This document shows positions 49,879 to 61,924 of a DNA stretch of 64,000 nt, piece by piece. Made by a program: the position numbers and the translations under genes. Below the pieces are notes generated by a model. The model saw nothing but the letters and a program-made list of their open reading frames with translations. It had not been told where the DNA came from and did not search any database. This DNA is from Phaseolus vulgaris (Eukaryota > Streptophyta > Magnoliopsida > Fabales > Fabaceae). Numbering within the stretch: the first letter of the stretch is position 1; each line of letters opens with the position of its first letter. The stretch spans positions 46,284,672 to 46,348,671 of the forward strand of contig NC_023759.2 of the NCBI RefSeq assembly GCF_000499845.2, given 5' to 3'.

Positions 49879-50094
49879 ATGAAACCTCACGTTTCTGCTG
49901 AAACCTCTCTGCCCAAGGACTCTGCCAGATCCGTCGACGGAGACAAGCTCCACCACCTTTCTAAGGCAATCTCCGCCGATGCCTCCAACCAACAACGGAG
50001 TAATAGGCTTCTCAGCTGCAATCAAAGGTTCACCCTTCAGCCAGAAGACCCTATAAGAACCCTAATGTTCTTGGCCTCTTGGAGTCACACATAA
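49879..50094 (+). CDS. Small hypothetical protein (71 aa)
   Basis: A single-exon frame with coding-like base composition in otherwise A/T-rich DNA. It has a well-placed TATA box and the ATG context CACAATGAAA. The protein is hydrophilic (KPHVSAETSLPKD, then SKAISADASNQQRSNRLLSC), has no signal peptide, and ends in PEDPIRTLMFLASWSHT. That compact hydrophobic C-terminus looks like the conserved part of a small plant protein family. I do not recognise the family with certainty and give no function. The neighbours are repeats on both sides. Confidence 0.55.
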   Translation: MKPHVSAETSLPKDSARSVDGDKLHHLSKAISADASNQQRSNRLLSCNQRFTLQPEDPIRTLMFLASWSHT

Positions 50095-51651
50095 AATTTA
50101 ATAACAAATCTACCTATCACTGTGCCCATGATTCATTCATCTTCTTACATCTCTATATAATATCATAATGCAGGGAGTGGCATAAAAATCTTACACAGTT
50201 TTCTTGGCATCACAAATAAGGACAAAAACACTTCATATCATATATATATATATATATGGCTGCTGCATCAAAACAAAAATTTGTATATTTATGTATGTAT
50301 GCAGCTAGATCTGTCAGACCTGTAAATTTTTGTGTATGTTATAATCAGATCCTCTTTATGTGTACGTTTATGATTAAGCTTGTGCAGTGTCTGAAAAACT
50401 TGCAGCTGCTTCATCTTATTGGAATTATGGATGATGACAGCTTTCAATATATATTCCTGAATTCATCTCTAAAGAAGATTATGGAACAATTTTCAGTATT
50501 AATATTATTAAATCGGGTATTTGATCTGATCTTTTTTATAAATATTTTCTTATTCTTTCAGATTTGTTTTTTTATACTATACTATAATATACAATCTAAA
50601 TCCTCCTTTGTAAATAAATAACCGATTAAAGTTAAAATATTATGTATAAAAACATCAATAATACATGAGTGTTTGGAATTAAAAGAATAAAATATGGTTT
50701 TGGTACTCACTTTTAATTTCTTAATAAAATTAAAATGTATCAAATTGGTTTTATAGGAAGGATTAAAAAATGAACTATCTACCATGATCAACTTATTTCT
50801 TATTTACAGTGTATGCCTATTCAACTCTCAGAAACATTAGAGTTTTAATAAGTTGGTAGTGACAGAGATCGATACATTTTAATTTTATAAAGACTGGAAT
50901 TTTTTGAGAGACTAAAAAATGAATTAGTTAAATTTTAAAGGAAAAATATATTTTACCTAAAGTGATGTTTGCTTTTTTATATATTTATAGACAATGCTGT
51001 TTAATTTAAAAAATCAAACTCACAAACAGAGATTATATGATTTTTTAAAATTGTACGTTACTTTATACTTTTTAGATCACGATTTAATCCTCACTTCGGT
51101 GTAATTAAAATGGTTCGAGCTGACTCAATTTTTTTTTAAATATTAAATTTAATATAAATTAACTCGAAATCAATCAATTCCGATTTTTGTGAAGTCTTAA
51201 AAAAATTCTGAACTAGTCCAATCCTTTCCTTGGAATAAATTATTACAATTAAAAACAAATCTAATTTGCAAATTTTTTTGGTGGTAGTAGTATTTGTACA
51301 CGTATATTTATTTAACAGTTAATTAATATTTATCGTTATTCTTCTCACTTATAATAATATATTGGATAGATCATATCTACATTTCTTGATATTTAATAAT
51401 AACACATTTGGTATTTTCTTTTACATCCATCTAAGAATATATATAGAGTTATATTTTTATATAAATTAGAAAAACTTATTTAAGACTAAAAAAAGTATCT
51501 TGAGTCTCACATCATAACTCTAAGAACATCATTTATCTCAAACTTTTATATTAGATTTAAATGTAAGTTTTCTAAGGTGATTTGCAAACTAAAAAATAAA
51601 GTTGAACTATTAGAAAGACATAAAATCAGGTATTTTGTTTTTCATAAAATA
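50095..51651. other. AT-rich spacer
   Basis: Contains the 3' flank of the small gene, an AT run (50241-50257) and A/T-rich sequence. The frames at 50256-50621 and 50582-50791 are A/T-driven. No gene is seen. Confidence 0.5.
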
Positions 51652-52052
51652 ACTATGATAGGTATAATCTCTAAAATGTAGGACACATAGACATATATAT
51701 TATATAATTATGGATTGTATAAATTGAGAATAAAGATTTATGTGCACAAATATGTTTCAGTTTTTTTTTTTCGCAGAAAGATATTTTTCATGACTATTTC
51801 AATAAGATTTGTTTCTTATTTTTATAATCATACCAAAAATTCATACAATAAGTTTGAGTTTTGAAAAAATTAATGTGTTTTTCCTTTTTAAAATTGTATT
51901 AGGATCATGCTAAAATTGTCAGAAATTCAACAAATATTTTTTGAATTGAACACTTTACCAATACATGTCTTATAAATATTTTTTTGAATGTCGTGTCCGA
52001 TACGTGTATCTGACACGGACACATCATTCAAGAGAAGTATCCGAACTTCAAT
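51652..52052 (-). mobile_element. GACAC-rich dispersed repeat, copy 3
   Basis: Same orientation as copy 2. It begins inside the family's end (ATAATCTCTAAAATGTAGGACAC) and runs to GTGTCCGATACGTGTATCTGA.. AAGTATCCGAACTTC. It lacks the outermost GATACGACACAGACAC segment. It ends about 210 bp upstream of the FolD ATG, so it may lie in that gene's promoter. Confidence 0.7.
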
Positions 52053-52264
52053 AAAACACATTATAATTTATTATAAATTAAGGTATTTTTATAAGACTAC
52101 TAATTTTTAATAAATATTTTAATATTTATTAGATTTTACACGTGCATGTACTCGTGTGATACATTGCACACGAAACGACGAGTAGTGAGGTGTTTCATAT
52201 TCAGACAACTTCTGAAGTGATAAGAGTAATAGAAGAAACGTTTTTCTGATCCTTTACCGATCAA

Positions 52265-54473
52265 ATGGCCACCGTTATCGACGGCAAGGCCGTTGCGCAA
52301 ACCATCCGATCTGAAATCGCCGACGAGGTGCACTTCCTCTCTCAAAAATACGGCAAGGTAAGCCCTTATTTTCGTTTCATCAAAACTGAATATAACAAAC
52401 AAGAATCTTGATTTTCGATCATGTAAATATTCGCGATTGTATGTGTGTGGGGGAAATGTTGCAGGTTCCAGGATTAGCAGTGGTGATAGTAGGGCACAGG
52501 AAGGATTCACAAAGCTATGTGGGAATGAAGAGAAAGGCGTGCGCTGAATTGGGAATCAATTCCTTCGATGTGGACCTTCCAGAACAAGTATCCCAAGCTG
52601 AACTAATAAAGCAAGTTCATGAGTTGAATGCTAACCCTGATGTACATGGTTAGTGTAAGACATACATTTTTCAATTCATGCATGTATTATTTTAGATATT
52701 GATTATACTTTTTGTTTTGGGCCTTTTTTTTAATTGTGACTGTTGGTTTGTTTATATCCGCAGGTATTTTGGTTCAGCTTCCGTTGCCTAAGCACATAAA
52801 TGAAGAGACAGTTCTGACTGAAATTAGCCTTGAGAAGGATGTGGATGGCTTTCATCCTTTGAACATTGGCAAGCTTGCAATGAAAGGCAGGGATCCCCTG
52901 TTCCTTCCATGCACTCCCAAGGCAAAGTGCTCTTCAATCTGAAACATTTTGGATTACACTCAATTAATATGTCAACTATTGAATGAATTTCGCATGTCTT
53001 TTTTTCTTCCTTTTTAATGTAGTCTTTTTCTTCTTACAAATCATCAAGTGTTTGGAGCTTGGCTACTTAGATTAGAAGAGGGGAAATGCTACTATTATAG
53101 CAAAATAACTTTTTGTTTAAAAACAACAAACTAACTTGTTAGTCACTAATGTCTTCCTCTATTTTTTTCGTTCAGGTATATCTTCTATTTACTGAAATTT
53201 ATTGGTGTTGGGATTTTTTTTTTCAAATTTGTTTTCTGGAGCATAATTTCTGCATGCAAATTAGCTTTTGCTATTGTTGTTTGATATGATGATTTTATCC
53301 TTTGTTGTTCTAGAGAAATGATAAACTTGGGCCAAGAGTGATGTATGTATGAAAATATTTGAACTCTATTAATCATTTAGAACAAAAGTATTGGATCTAT
53401 TCTTCATCATTCCCATTTTACAAGGCTTTCTTACACTTGTTAGCAAACTCTGTGATCCTCACTACACTAAACCTATGGGAAGGTTGTTCTATTTTTTTAT
53501 TTTATTTAAATCTTACCGATCAAGATTGTTTACTGACAAGTTATCTTTCAAATAGTCTCTCAAAATCTGATTTACGTTTTTGTTTGTGCAGGCATGTCTT
53601 GAACTATTACAACGAAGTGGTGTAACTATAAAGGGAAAAAGGGCAGTTGTGGTTGGTAGAAGCAACATAGTTGGCTTACCAGCTTCATTGCTGCTTTTGA
53701 AAGCGGATGCTACAGTTACTACTGTACATTCACACACAAGTCAACCAGAAAGTATCATACGTGAAGCAGATATTGTTATTGCAGCAGCAGGACAGCCAAA
53801 GATGGTAATTATCAAAATATATTTTCCTTTATTTGCATCTCTGTTCTTATGTCCTTGTGCAATAGTTGTGGAATGTGGAGTTTCAAATTCTATCCCTTGG
53901 AACATGAATTTCTTATTCTAATGTCATGGATATCATTAGCTATCAAATACATTAAATAGCCTACTTTAAATTTCTCTTGTGCAGCCCCTTGTCCTTAGTA
54001 GTACCTATCCGGATCTGTTAGAATTGCACTCAAGAAATTTCTATCATGATATTGTACCATTGGTATAAACAATGTTTGCACAAAAAGTGCCACAGTTTTT
54101 GTAAATTTTGTGCCTCTTCAAGTTATTATTGCCAATCTTTTGATTATTTTTGAAATCCCATGTGGTAGTTACTGCCACCAATCTTCTTCCTAATGGAGAG
54201 TTCGCTAATGCATAATGAAATTATTTATGTTAATAGATCAAGGGAAGTTGGATCAAACCTGGAGCTGCAGTCATAGATGTTGGCACAAATGCTGTTGATG
54301 ACCCAACAAGGAAGTCTGGTTACAGGCTTGTTGGAGATGTAGATTTTGAGGAAGCATCTAAAACTGCAGGTTGGATTACACCTGTTCCTGGTGGTGTAGG
54401 TCCAATGACTGTCACAATGTTGCTGAAGAATACTTTGGAGGGAGCCAAGCGCTACATTGAGCAAAATAATTGA
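52265..54473 (+). CDS. FOLD: Methylenetetrahydrofolate dehydrogenase / cyclohydrolase (FolD, cytosolic type)
   Basis: Exons 52265-52357, 52465-52648, 52764-52921, 53592-53804 and 54237-54473 give 294 residues. The bifunctional enzyme interconverts 5,10-methylene-, 5,10-methenyl- and 10-formyl-THF with NADP. Catalytic lysine is Lys53 in [32 protein letters not shown], the Rossmann motif [37 protein letters not shown] and [17 protein letters not shown] all match. No transit peptide, so a cytosolic isoform. Intron 3 (52922-53591) starts with GC (CCCAAG|GCAAAG). Using it restores PCTPK|ACLELL in frame, while reading on stops after 7 codons. The residue after PCTPK is Ala, where Gly is usual. Other introns are GT-AG. 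Confidence 0.96.
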
Positions 54474-56403
54474 TCTTTTTTTTTTTTTTTACTTTGAATA
54501 AGGTATTTCCTCCTAGTTGAAATTTCTTTGAGAATTGGTTTTATTAAAAGTTTGGTTTAAGGTTCATGAATACTGTTGTATTTTGTAAAATGACAAGGAT
54601 CGGTTTACGAAGTGGAGAAATAGGGTTTTGGTCCGAGCAATACTATATATCTGCCTTTTCAATATCTTCCGTTTCCGTCCTTGCCAGCCCCTCTGGCTTC
54701 AATTTCTTGAGTGCAATTCTCTAAGCTTATTATTGAGAACGATTCCCACACAGCCATTAAGTCGATCAGTAATGGTTGCCATATTCGTAACTCTTGTTCT
54801 TTGCATTCTTGATTTTAGAATCTGAAATACAAAATTTCAATTCCAGCATTATTTCAAATTGTCCAATATTGTACATTCTGGAATAAAAAAAAATCATAAA
54901 TTTTAACTTCTGCACTTTATAACTGTGTAATTTAGGTATTTTTTTTGAAGTATGGGTGCAGGAAGAAACACATGGTGTGGTCTTCATCTGCTGTATGATG
55001 CTGCTGGCACTGTTTTTAGGCGGTAGTAGTTGTTTGTTTCTGTTTTGCCTATTTTAGGCTATTTCCAAATCTTTTAAAGATCGTATGAGATACGTGTTTA
55101 TTAATCAATTACTCAACAAAGTTAAGTACTACTTCTATTAACTGTACAGTGTATTAACCACCCTTCACCGATAACATGGTTAAACTTGCAGTAACAGAGT
55201 TAACCACTTTTGATTAATCTGCAAAGCCGTTAGATATTTATACAGCTGCGAAAGAAAATAAAAGGGATGCAAGATTTCTAAGTGTACCTTCCGTATACCA
55301 TAATAATTTTGCCTTGTCTGGTTAATTTCTTATCATTCCCTAAATTACCCACCCACCTTCTCAAACTTGGATAGAACATAGATATCTAATTTTCAACATG
55401 TCATACAAATCACATTCTTAATGTGAAAACATAAACAAACAAACTAGTAGAGTCAATTTAAGGTGAAAAACCATGTTTCAATCCATTTCACGAAATAAAT
55501 GCTATTCCAGCACTTTCACAATCTAGCCTTGCGTACCATTATTACTCTAAGAAATAAGCTTCCGATTTCACAAAATGTGGACAAACTGTCATAAGCCTGT
55601 GGATTTTCTAAATCCAATTTCCCTTTTGAACATTGGCCGCTGAAGCTTAAACTGTCTTTAAGATAGTGTGACGTGCTATCTGAATTTGGAGCCATTAGTA
55701 ATCATGGAACAATTTGTACAAGAGAACAATTTGTATCTATATGCAATCAAGCAATAACAATTGTACTATAAAGGCTATTTGCATGTCACATCAGTTCCTC
55801 TACTGATTTTGTTTTAGATGTTTATGGATGTCTCTAAAAGGGCACAAGTCTCCTTTTGTTGTACTAGTATAAAATAGTATAGTACTTTCAGTTTTTTGTT
55901 TGTATAAATATTATATTAAAATCTTAATTAAATCTTACTTTTTATTAAATCTTCAATGTCAATGTCCAATAAAAGTAACTTCTCTCTTAGAAAGCATTGT
56001 CGTTGAAATTAATTAACTCAAAATTGAAACAAAACCTTAATAATTTAGCTTCTATTGAGTAACTTTTGTTAGGAATCTCTTATAATTTAGGAATGGAAAA
56101 TAATTATTTTTTTAATCCTACGAAACAATTACTAATTTAAACAAAACTTTAGACAGAGTGGTCTTGAGAATAAAAATGAAATAAATTTATTTGCAAACTA
56201 AAAATTTGAGTAATTTACAGAGAGTTTGATGTTCAAATTTGGTGAAACGACGCCGTTAAAATCAAAATGAGGGAGCTCTGCACCATGAGATCCTCATCGT
56301 CCGTTTCTAGAATTGGCCAAAACTGAAGGTTGAGATTGTGTCATGTTTGGATAACACGTTAATAGCAGTAACACTTAAAGAAAACAAGATATGAAACTTG
56401 GCA
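54474..56403. other. FolD 3' UTR, repeat remnant and LPA1 upstream region
   Basis: After the FolD stop there is a T-run and a 3' UTR. Around 54820-54968 'gaatctgaaatac.. attctggaataaa' leads to GGGTGCAGGAAGAAA (54954-54968), the inverted end of the CTTCCTGCACC repeat family. The remainder is intergenic; frames here are not credible. Confidence 0.45.
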
Positions 56404-59400
56404 ATGGCTGTGGTTGCAGTGCAGCAATTCGTGTGCTTCTCAGAATCAAATTGGAGGAATATAACAAGGCCATGCATTCCCTCTCACACTACGATTCTTC
56501 TACGTTCACGCAAAAAAATTCAATTTTCTCTGATTTCATGCTCTTCGTCACAGACCCCAGAAGCTGATACTCAAACGGCTGAATCCTGCGTCAATTTGGG
56601 TCTCGAGCTCTTCTCCAAAGGACGGGTATTATTATTATCTTCAACCTTTTCTTCCACTCTCCTAATTCTTCTATAGCAGAATCATGTAGTTTAAGTGGGG
56701 CCTTAAAAGCTCTTTCCTTTTTCTTAATTGATTTTTTTTTTTTCAGGTTAAAGATGCTTTAACCCAGTTTGAAACTGCACTTTCCTTGAACCCTAATCCA
56801 GTGGAGGCCCAAGCTGCGTTCTACAATAAAGCTTGCTGCCATGCATACAGGTATAATGCTTTTTTAGAATGGATCACACAATTTTCAGTTGGTAATTAGT
56901 GATTTCAATGGTTTAATAGAATTTGTTAGTGATGCTATATGGCAGTGGTTCTTATTCAATCAGATTGAATCCACTACTTGAGTCATGGAACTTGTATGTT
57001 GTGAAATGGTAAGGTATGGTATCTACTTGCCATCACCACATGTCTTTTGTGAGTTTTAATTCCTAATCCTGGGACTTCCTAGGCTTTTAGCAACGAGACG
57101 ACTAAGCAAGTGGGCATCTCTAAAATTGTTGACTTCTTTCTGTTCCTTGCATTTTCTTGATGTAATAAATCATATGAAAAAACCATGCAATTTAATCAGG
57201 GCATTGGTTAGCTAATACTTCTATTTTTTTCTTTACATTGGTTATTATTTTCTTGAAGGGGAGAAGGAAAGAAAGCAGCTGATTGTCTCCGCACTGCTTT
57301 GAGGGAATACAACCTGAAATTTGCTACCATACTCAATGATCCCGATTTGGCCTCCTTCAGAGTTTTGCCCGAATTCAAGGAACTACAAGAAGAGGTTTCT
57401 AGTTTGTTATCAAGGATTTTGTAATGCTAAGTTGTCTGATATTGTGTGCATAGCTGTTAATGACCGAGTTTCCTAAAAGTTTAAGGTGTTAAATGAAGGT
57501 TATTTTATTCTGTAAAACCATTAATAAAATAAAGTCTTTCTCTCCTATGTTTCCACCCCATGCCTCCATTGCTACTGTTGAGATAGCTTGAAACATGAAA
57601 GGATATCATTCAGAGGGATAATATAATAGTCAGGGTTACAGGGGGGAAAGTCATTTGAAAGGAACTTGTGTTCCTCATTGTAACTCTGTCTAATTGAATG
57701 TTAAATATTTGAAGTTTTTAACAATGATTCCTACTGTTCTGCCACACAATCAGGCTAGGCTTGGTGGGGAGGATATTGGCTACAGTTTTCGGCGAGATCT
57801 AAAACTTATTAGTGAAGTTCAAGCACCATTTCGTGGGGTTAGGAGATTCTTTTATGTAGCACTGACAGCAGCTGCAGGAATATCATTGTTTCTTACTGTG
57901 CCCAGGCTAATTCGTGCAATTAGTGGTGGTGATGGTGCTCCCGATCTCTTGGCAACTTCTGGGAATGCTGCCATTAATATTGGAGGTGAATAGTGATATA
58001 TTTAACTTGCTAACAAACAATTCTGAATCAATTTATATTGACTAAATTTAGTGTGTTACTCTCTCTTTGTCTCTCTGAGTTTGTTTTCTTTCAAGATAAT
58101 TGTGGGGTGTGATGATGATACCTTTTACGTTGCTTCATTAAATGACTAAGCACTGGAATCAGCTGTGCAGGTATTGTTGTTCTTGTGGCATTGTTCTTTT
58201 GGGACAATAAAAAAGAGGAGGAACAACTTGTACAAATATCTCGAGATGAGACACTATCAAGGTTGCCTTTGCGGCTTTCAACTAATCGAGTAGTTGAACT
58301 TGTGCAGCTACGGGATACCGTTAGACCAGTTAGTATCTATGTTCTTTTGATATTTTCTCTGTCTCTAGTCTCTACCACATGTTGGACTTTTTCCTTTTGC
58401 TTAGTATTTACATGTTTATTTTTATCTCTTTTTCTTCTGTTTTTCTCATTTCTAGGAGGAGGGGGTTCTTGCTATGATTGAAATATTTCCTCTGTATTAG
58501 GTTTTGAAGCATAGAAATAGGGGGGGATGCTTCACAATAGTCCATCTTCAACACAAGATAAATGGCAACTAACAAACAAATTATTTTTTTCTTTATACAT
58601 ACATAGATACATGCAAGATAATAAATTTTTAACTCATTTACTTGTTGAAATTATCACAAGCATGTTGCATATTAAGTGATTATTACCTTATGCATTATAT
58701 ATTAAGGCATTTCATACAAAAAGAAAGTCATACACACTCATGGGACATTTATGAGGGAGGAAGGAATAGCTTTATCAAAATTCTCAGTTTTATAATATGA
58801 TTTGAAAAATCTCTCACAGTGTAAAGGTTATGTCTTTTAAGGAAAAAAAAATTAAAAATATAATGATAGAAAAAATTAAAACTCTTAATAAATGTTTCAT
58901 TACCTCAGTACATTTTCAAATAGTAATTTAGCTGGCTCAAATCTCAACTTGTGAGTTGTAACTTTTTTATATTTCAGATGCAATATTGCATTGTGGCTTG
59001 TTGACATTTTCTTGTTGCATGGTTTCATTGCAATTGGTTTAAATTAGAACTAATCTTGTACAATTAGATCATCCTGTTCCCACATGCAAAGCTTACAACT
59101 TAGCTACAAAATTGTCATTCTTTTGTGATTTTTTGCTGAAGCCCTACATATATAAAATTATCTTACATGCTGCTCAACATATATAATGACTAGGGGAATC
59201 ATGAACGTATGGAACCATAATTATACGAAATTGCTATTATTATAATATACAACTTTACAATAATAAAAGATAAAAAAGCAAGCCTTTTCTGTAAAGGTAT
59301 TTTATATGTATTTGGCCATCCAAAAACACTAGTATATCTCTGTCAGGACAAACTAACTATTTGAACTTTTAAGTATCAGTAGCTTCTGAGTAATAAATAA

Positions 59401-61924
59401 TTATGATGATTATTTGAAATTTGTCGGTGAGACACCATTATCAGTGTTTCTTCTTCTGTTGTTTATCTTGTTTGGAGTTCATTTTTTAATACAAGTTACG
59501 ATAATATCCAAGACTTTTACCATCCATCCAAGACCCCTTGTGTCTGCTACAGGAAGAGACCTGTCAACATCTCTTCATGGATTGTAAATATGCTCAACAG
59601 GTATGGTCTCAATGCCTTCAGTGGGTAGGCATTTCTTTTGTTGAGCATCATGATCTTAAGCGGCATTTCCTAAGTTTCCACTTGTTTCAAGTTAGTAACA
59701 AGCAGAATAAGATCTGGAAAGGGGTCTGGGTTAATGTTATTAGAAGTATATGGGACCAGAGGAATCTGATTACCTTTCAGCAAGGGGTAGTAGATGCAGA
59801 GGAAATATTCCAGAGGGCCCAACTTAAGTCTTGGCTGTGGCTAAAGCATAAAGCCCACTCGTTCTCTTATTCTTTTACAGATTGGGTTTTCAACCCAATT
59901 ATATGCATTAAAAGCTGCTAATGTTTCCTTGTTTTGGGTCTCCTGAAGAAGCTGGTTTTTCTGGTTGGTATCATGTGAAGGTTATGGTTCGGTTGGAACC
60001 TGTGATGGTGATGGAGTGAATCCCTTAGGGGTTAGCTGCTGTTACCTGTATTGGGGTTGGTCTTCAATCATCTTTTGCAGGAACACGTAGCATCTTTATA
60101 AAGGAGTCATAACATGGGAACAGCTGTTTTGTGGTGGTAGGGTGGTCTTCCTGCATTTTCCGGAGTCACGGGGCGTGATTAGATCAAGGCTGGATGCTTT
60201 GGAGGGGAGCTAAGGTTGGGTTTGAGCCACACTTTTCGGGTGGTGGAGATAGCTTGGTTGAGGAATGTGAAGCTGTGGCAATGAGTAACCAAGGCGTTAT
60301 GTCGGGTTACGTAATTGCTGTTTGGTGTCAAGGTGGACTGGTTGGCTGGTTGGACTGCTATAATTCGTATGTGTAGGGGGGTCGGTGCAGGAATGAAGGT
60401 TTCAATTGGAGAGGGTGTGATTTGAAGGGTGCCGTGGGGAGCAGCTTGGAAAACTGGTGAAGAGTGTTAGGATTTTTTAGGTGTTGCCGTGCTGTTCTTT
60501 GGAGTGCAGTTGGGTGTTGGGTGCTGTTATTTTATTGATTCTGTCATTTGGTTCTTTTATAAGTGCTGGTTTGGGTTTGGCATTCCCTTTTGTAGGCTTG
60601 GGGTTTTGGTTATACTTTCTTTTGTGGAAGTGTAACTTTGTGGCTGTGGTACACGGGTTGGGATACCCCTTAAGTATCCCCTTAATTTTATTCATTTATT
60701 GCTGATAAAAAAAAATAAAATTGACATTATCTCCTTTCTTTACAATGCTGGCCTTCTGAAGTGGTACTTTAATCTTGAAATTCATACGTAAATGAGAGGC
60801 ACTGATAACATGAAGTTGAGCTGTAAAATGCTCCCAACCCAACATTTAACATATTTGTGGCATTAAATGGGTTGACTTCTCTTCTCCCATTTGTCTCCTT
60901 TCTGTAACTATGCCCAGCTCTAGTGACAGTAATGATTATCACGTTATGACTATTTGCTTTTTCTTTTGTAATGTATACTGTTTTCTCTTTGTTTTTGTTC
61001 TTTTCCTTTTCGATATGAATCTTCCATGCTCTAACTGAAGCTTTGGTTTTAGGTTATATTAGCAGGAAAAAAGGAAACAGTGTCTTTGGCTATGCAAAGA
61101 GCCGATAGATTTCGCACCGATCTCCTTAGACGTGGTGTTCTGTTAGTTCCTGTTATCTGGGGAGAAGGCCGGGAAACAAAAATTGAGAAAAAAGGATTTG
61201 GTCTGCAGCCAAAAGCTGCTGAAGCTCTTCCATCCATTGGGGTAAGACTTGATATAACCATGTACCTTCATATATATCTTGCTATTCATCCAAAAGTTTT
61301 ATTTCTTTGATGAGATGACACTAATCCATAAGACTTTGCTAGGAAGATTTTGAGAAGCGAGCACAGTCTGTAACTGCAAAATCGAAGTTGAAATCTGAAA
61401 TTAGGTTCAAGGCTGAGGTTGTGTCTCCTGCAGAATGGGAACGGTATTATGCTCTGATTTCTTGTATATTAGCTATCATTGTAATGTATTTTTTCATTAA
61501 ACGAGGGGAGGAAACAAGCCTCAACATGGATGTCAAAGGGTGGATGGATTGATGTCAGCTAATAGTTGTATGCTAACTTAACTAGGTGGATAAGAGATCA
61601 GCAAAAATCTGAAGGAGTTTCAGTTGGTGAAGATGTGTACATAATACTGCGCTTAGATGGAAGAGTTCGAAGATCAGGGAGAGTAAGTTCCATTTCAGAG
61701 TAAACTTATGAAGTTTTTCTCCACGTTGTTGTGGAATTGTCATTTATTAGTTTCCTAGATGTCATGAAAAACTGAACATGGTTGGACTTGACTCACTACC
61801 CTTGATACCATTACCAGTAACATATTAATGAGTGGTAATGCATTTACAGGGTGTGCCTGATTGGGAGCAAATTGTGAAGGAGCTACCACCAATGGAAGCA
61901 CTTTTAAGCAAGCTGGAAAGATGA
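56404..61924 (+). CDS. LPA1: LOW PSII ACCUMULATION 1-like chloroplast TPR protein
   Basis: Nine exons, 56404-56625, 56747-56850, 57259-57394, 57754-57985, 58171-58328, 61053-61241, 61343-61443, 61586-61682 and 61850-61924, encode 437 residues with GT-AG introns throughout. The first 50 or so residues are Ser/Arg-rich and lack acidic residues apart from one Glu, fitting a chloroplast transit peptide. TPR-type helices follow (ESCVNLGLELFSKGRVKDAL.. FETALSLNPNP, AAFYNKACCHAYRGEGKKAA). Two hydrophobic segments (about 186-206 and 225-243) then span the membrane. The C-terminal domain has RADRFRTDLLRRGVLLVPVIWG and VPDWEQIVKELPPMEALLSKLE. LPA1 is a thylakoid protein needed for D1 assembly into photosystem II. 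Intron 5 is 2.7 kb because it carries a LINE fragment. An LPA1 paralogue is possible. Confidence 0.9.
59500..60720 (+). mobile_element. 5'-truncated LINE (non-LTR retrotransposon) in LPA1 intron 5
   Basis: The frame from about 59500 to 59921 encodes the reverse-transcriptase zinc-binding C-terminus: IQDPLCLLQEETCQHLFMDC, KYAQQVWSQCLQW, then IWKGVWVNVIRSIWDQRN and a terminal WVFNPIICIKSC. This is the zf-RVT end of plant L1-type ORF2. A 0.8-kb G/T-rich 3' UTR follows and ends TTATTGCTGATAAAAAAAAA. The element is in the same orientation as the host gene. No clear target-site duplication was found, so its 5' border is uncertain. Confidence 0.85.

Noticed and set aside
50256..50621. 121-aa plus-strand frame
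   Set aside because: Starts in an AT microsatellite and turns into an A/T-driven hydrophobic translation; no domain.
60477..60705. Frames on both strands of the LINE 3' UTR
   Set aside because: They belong to the G/T-rich 3' UTR of the LINE and match no protein.
59500..60735. Target-site duplication for the intron 5 LINE (ttacgataatatcc versus ttgacattatctcc)
   Set aside because: The two stretches agree only in part and are not a convincing duplication.
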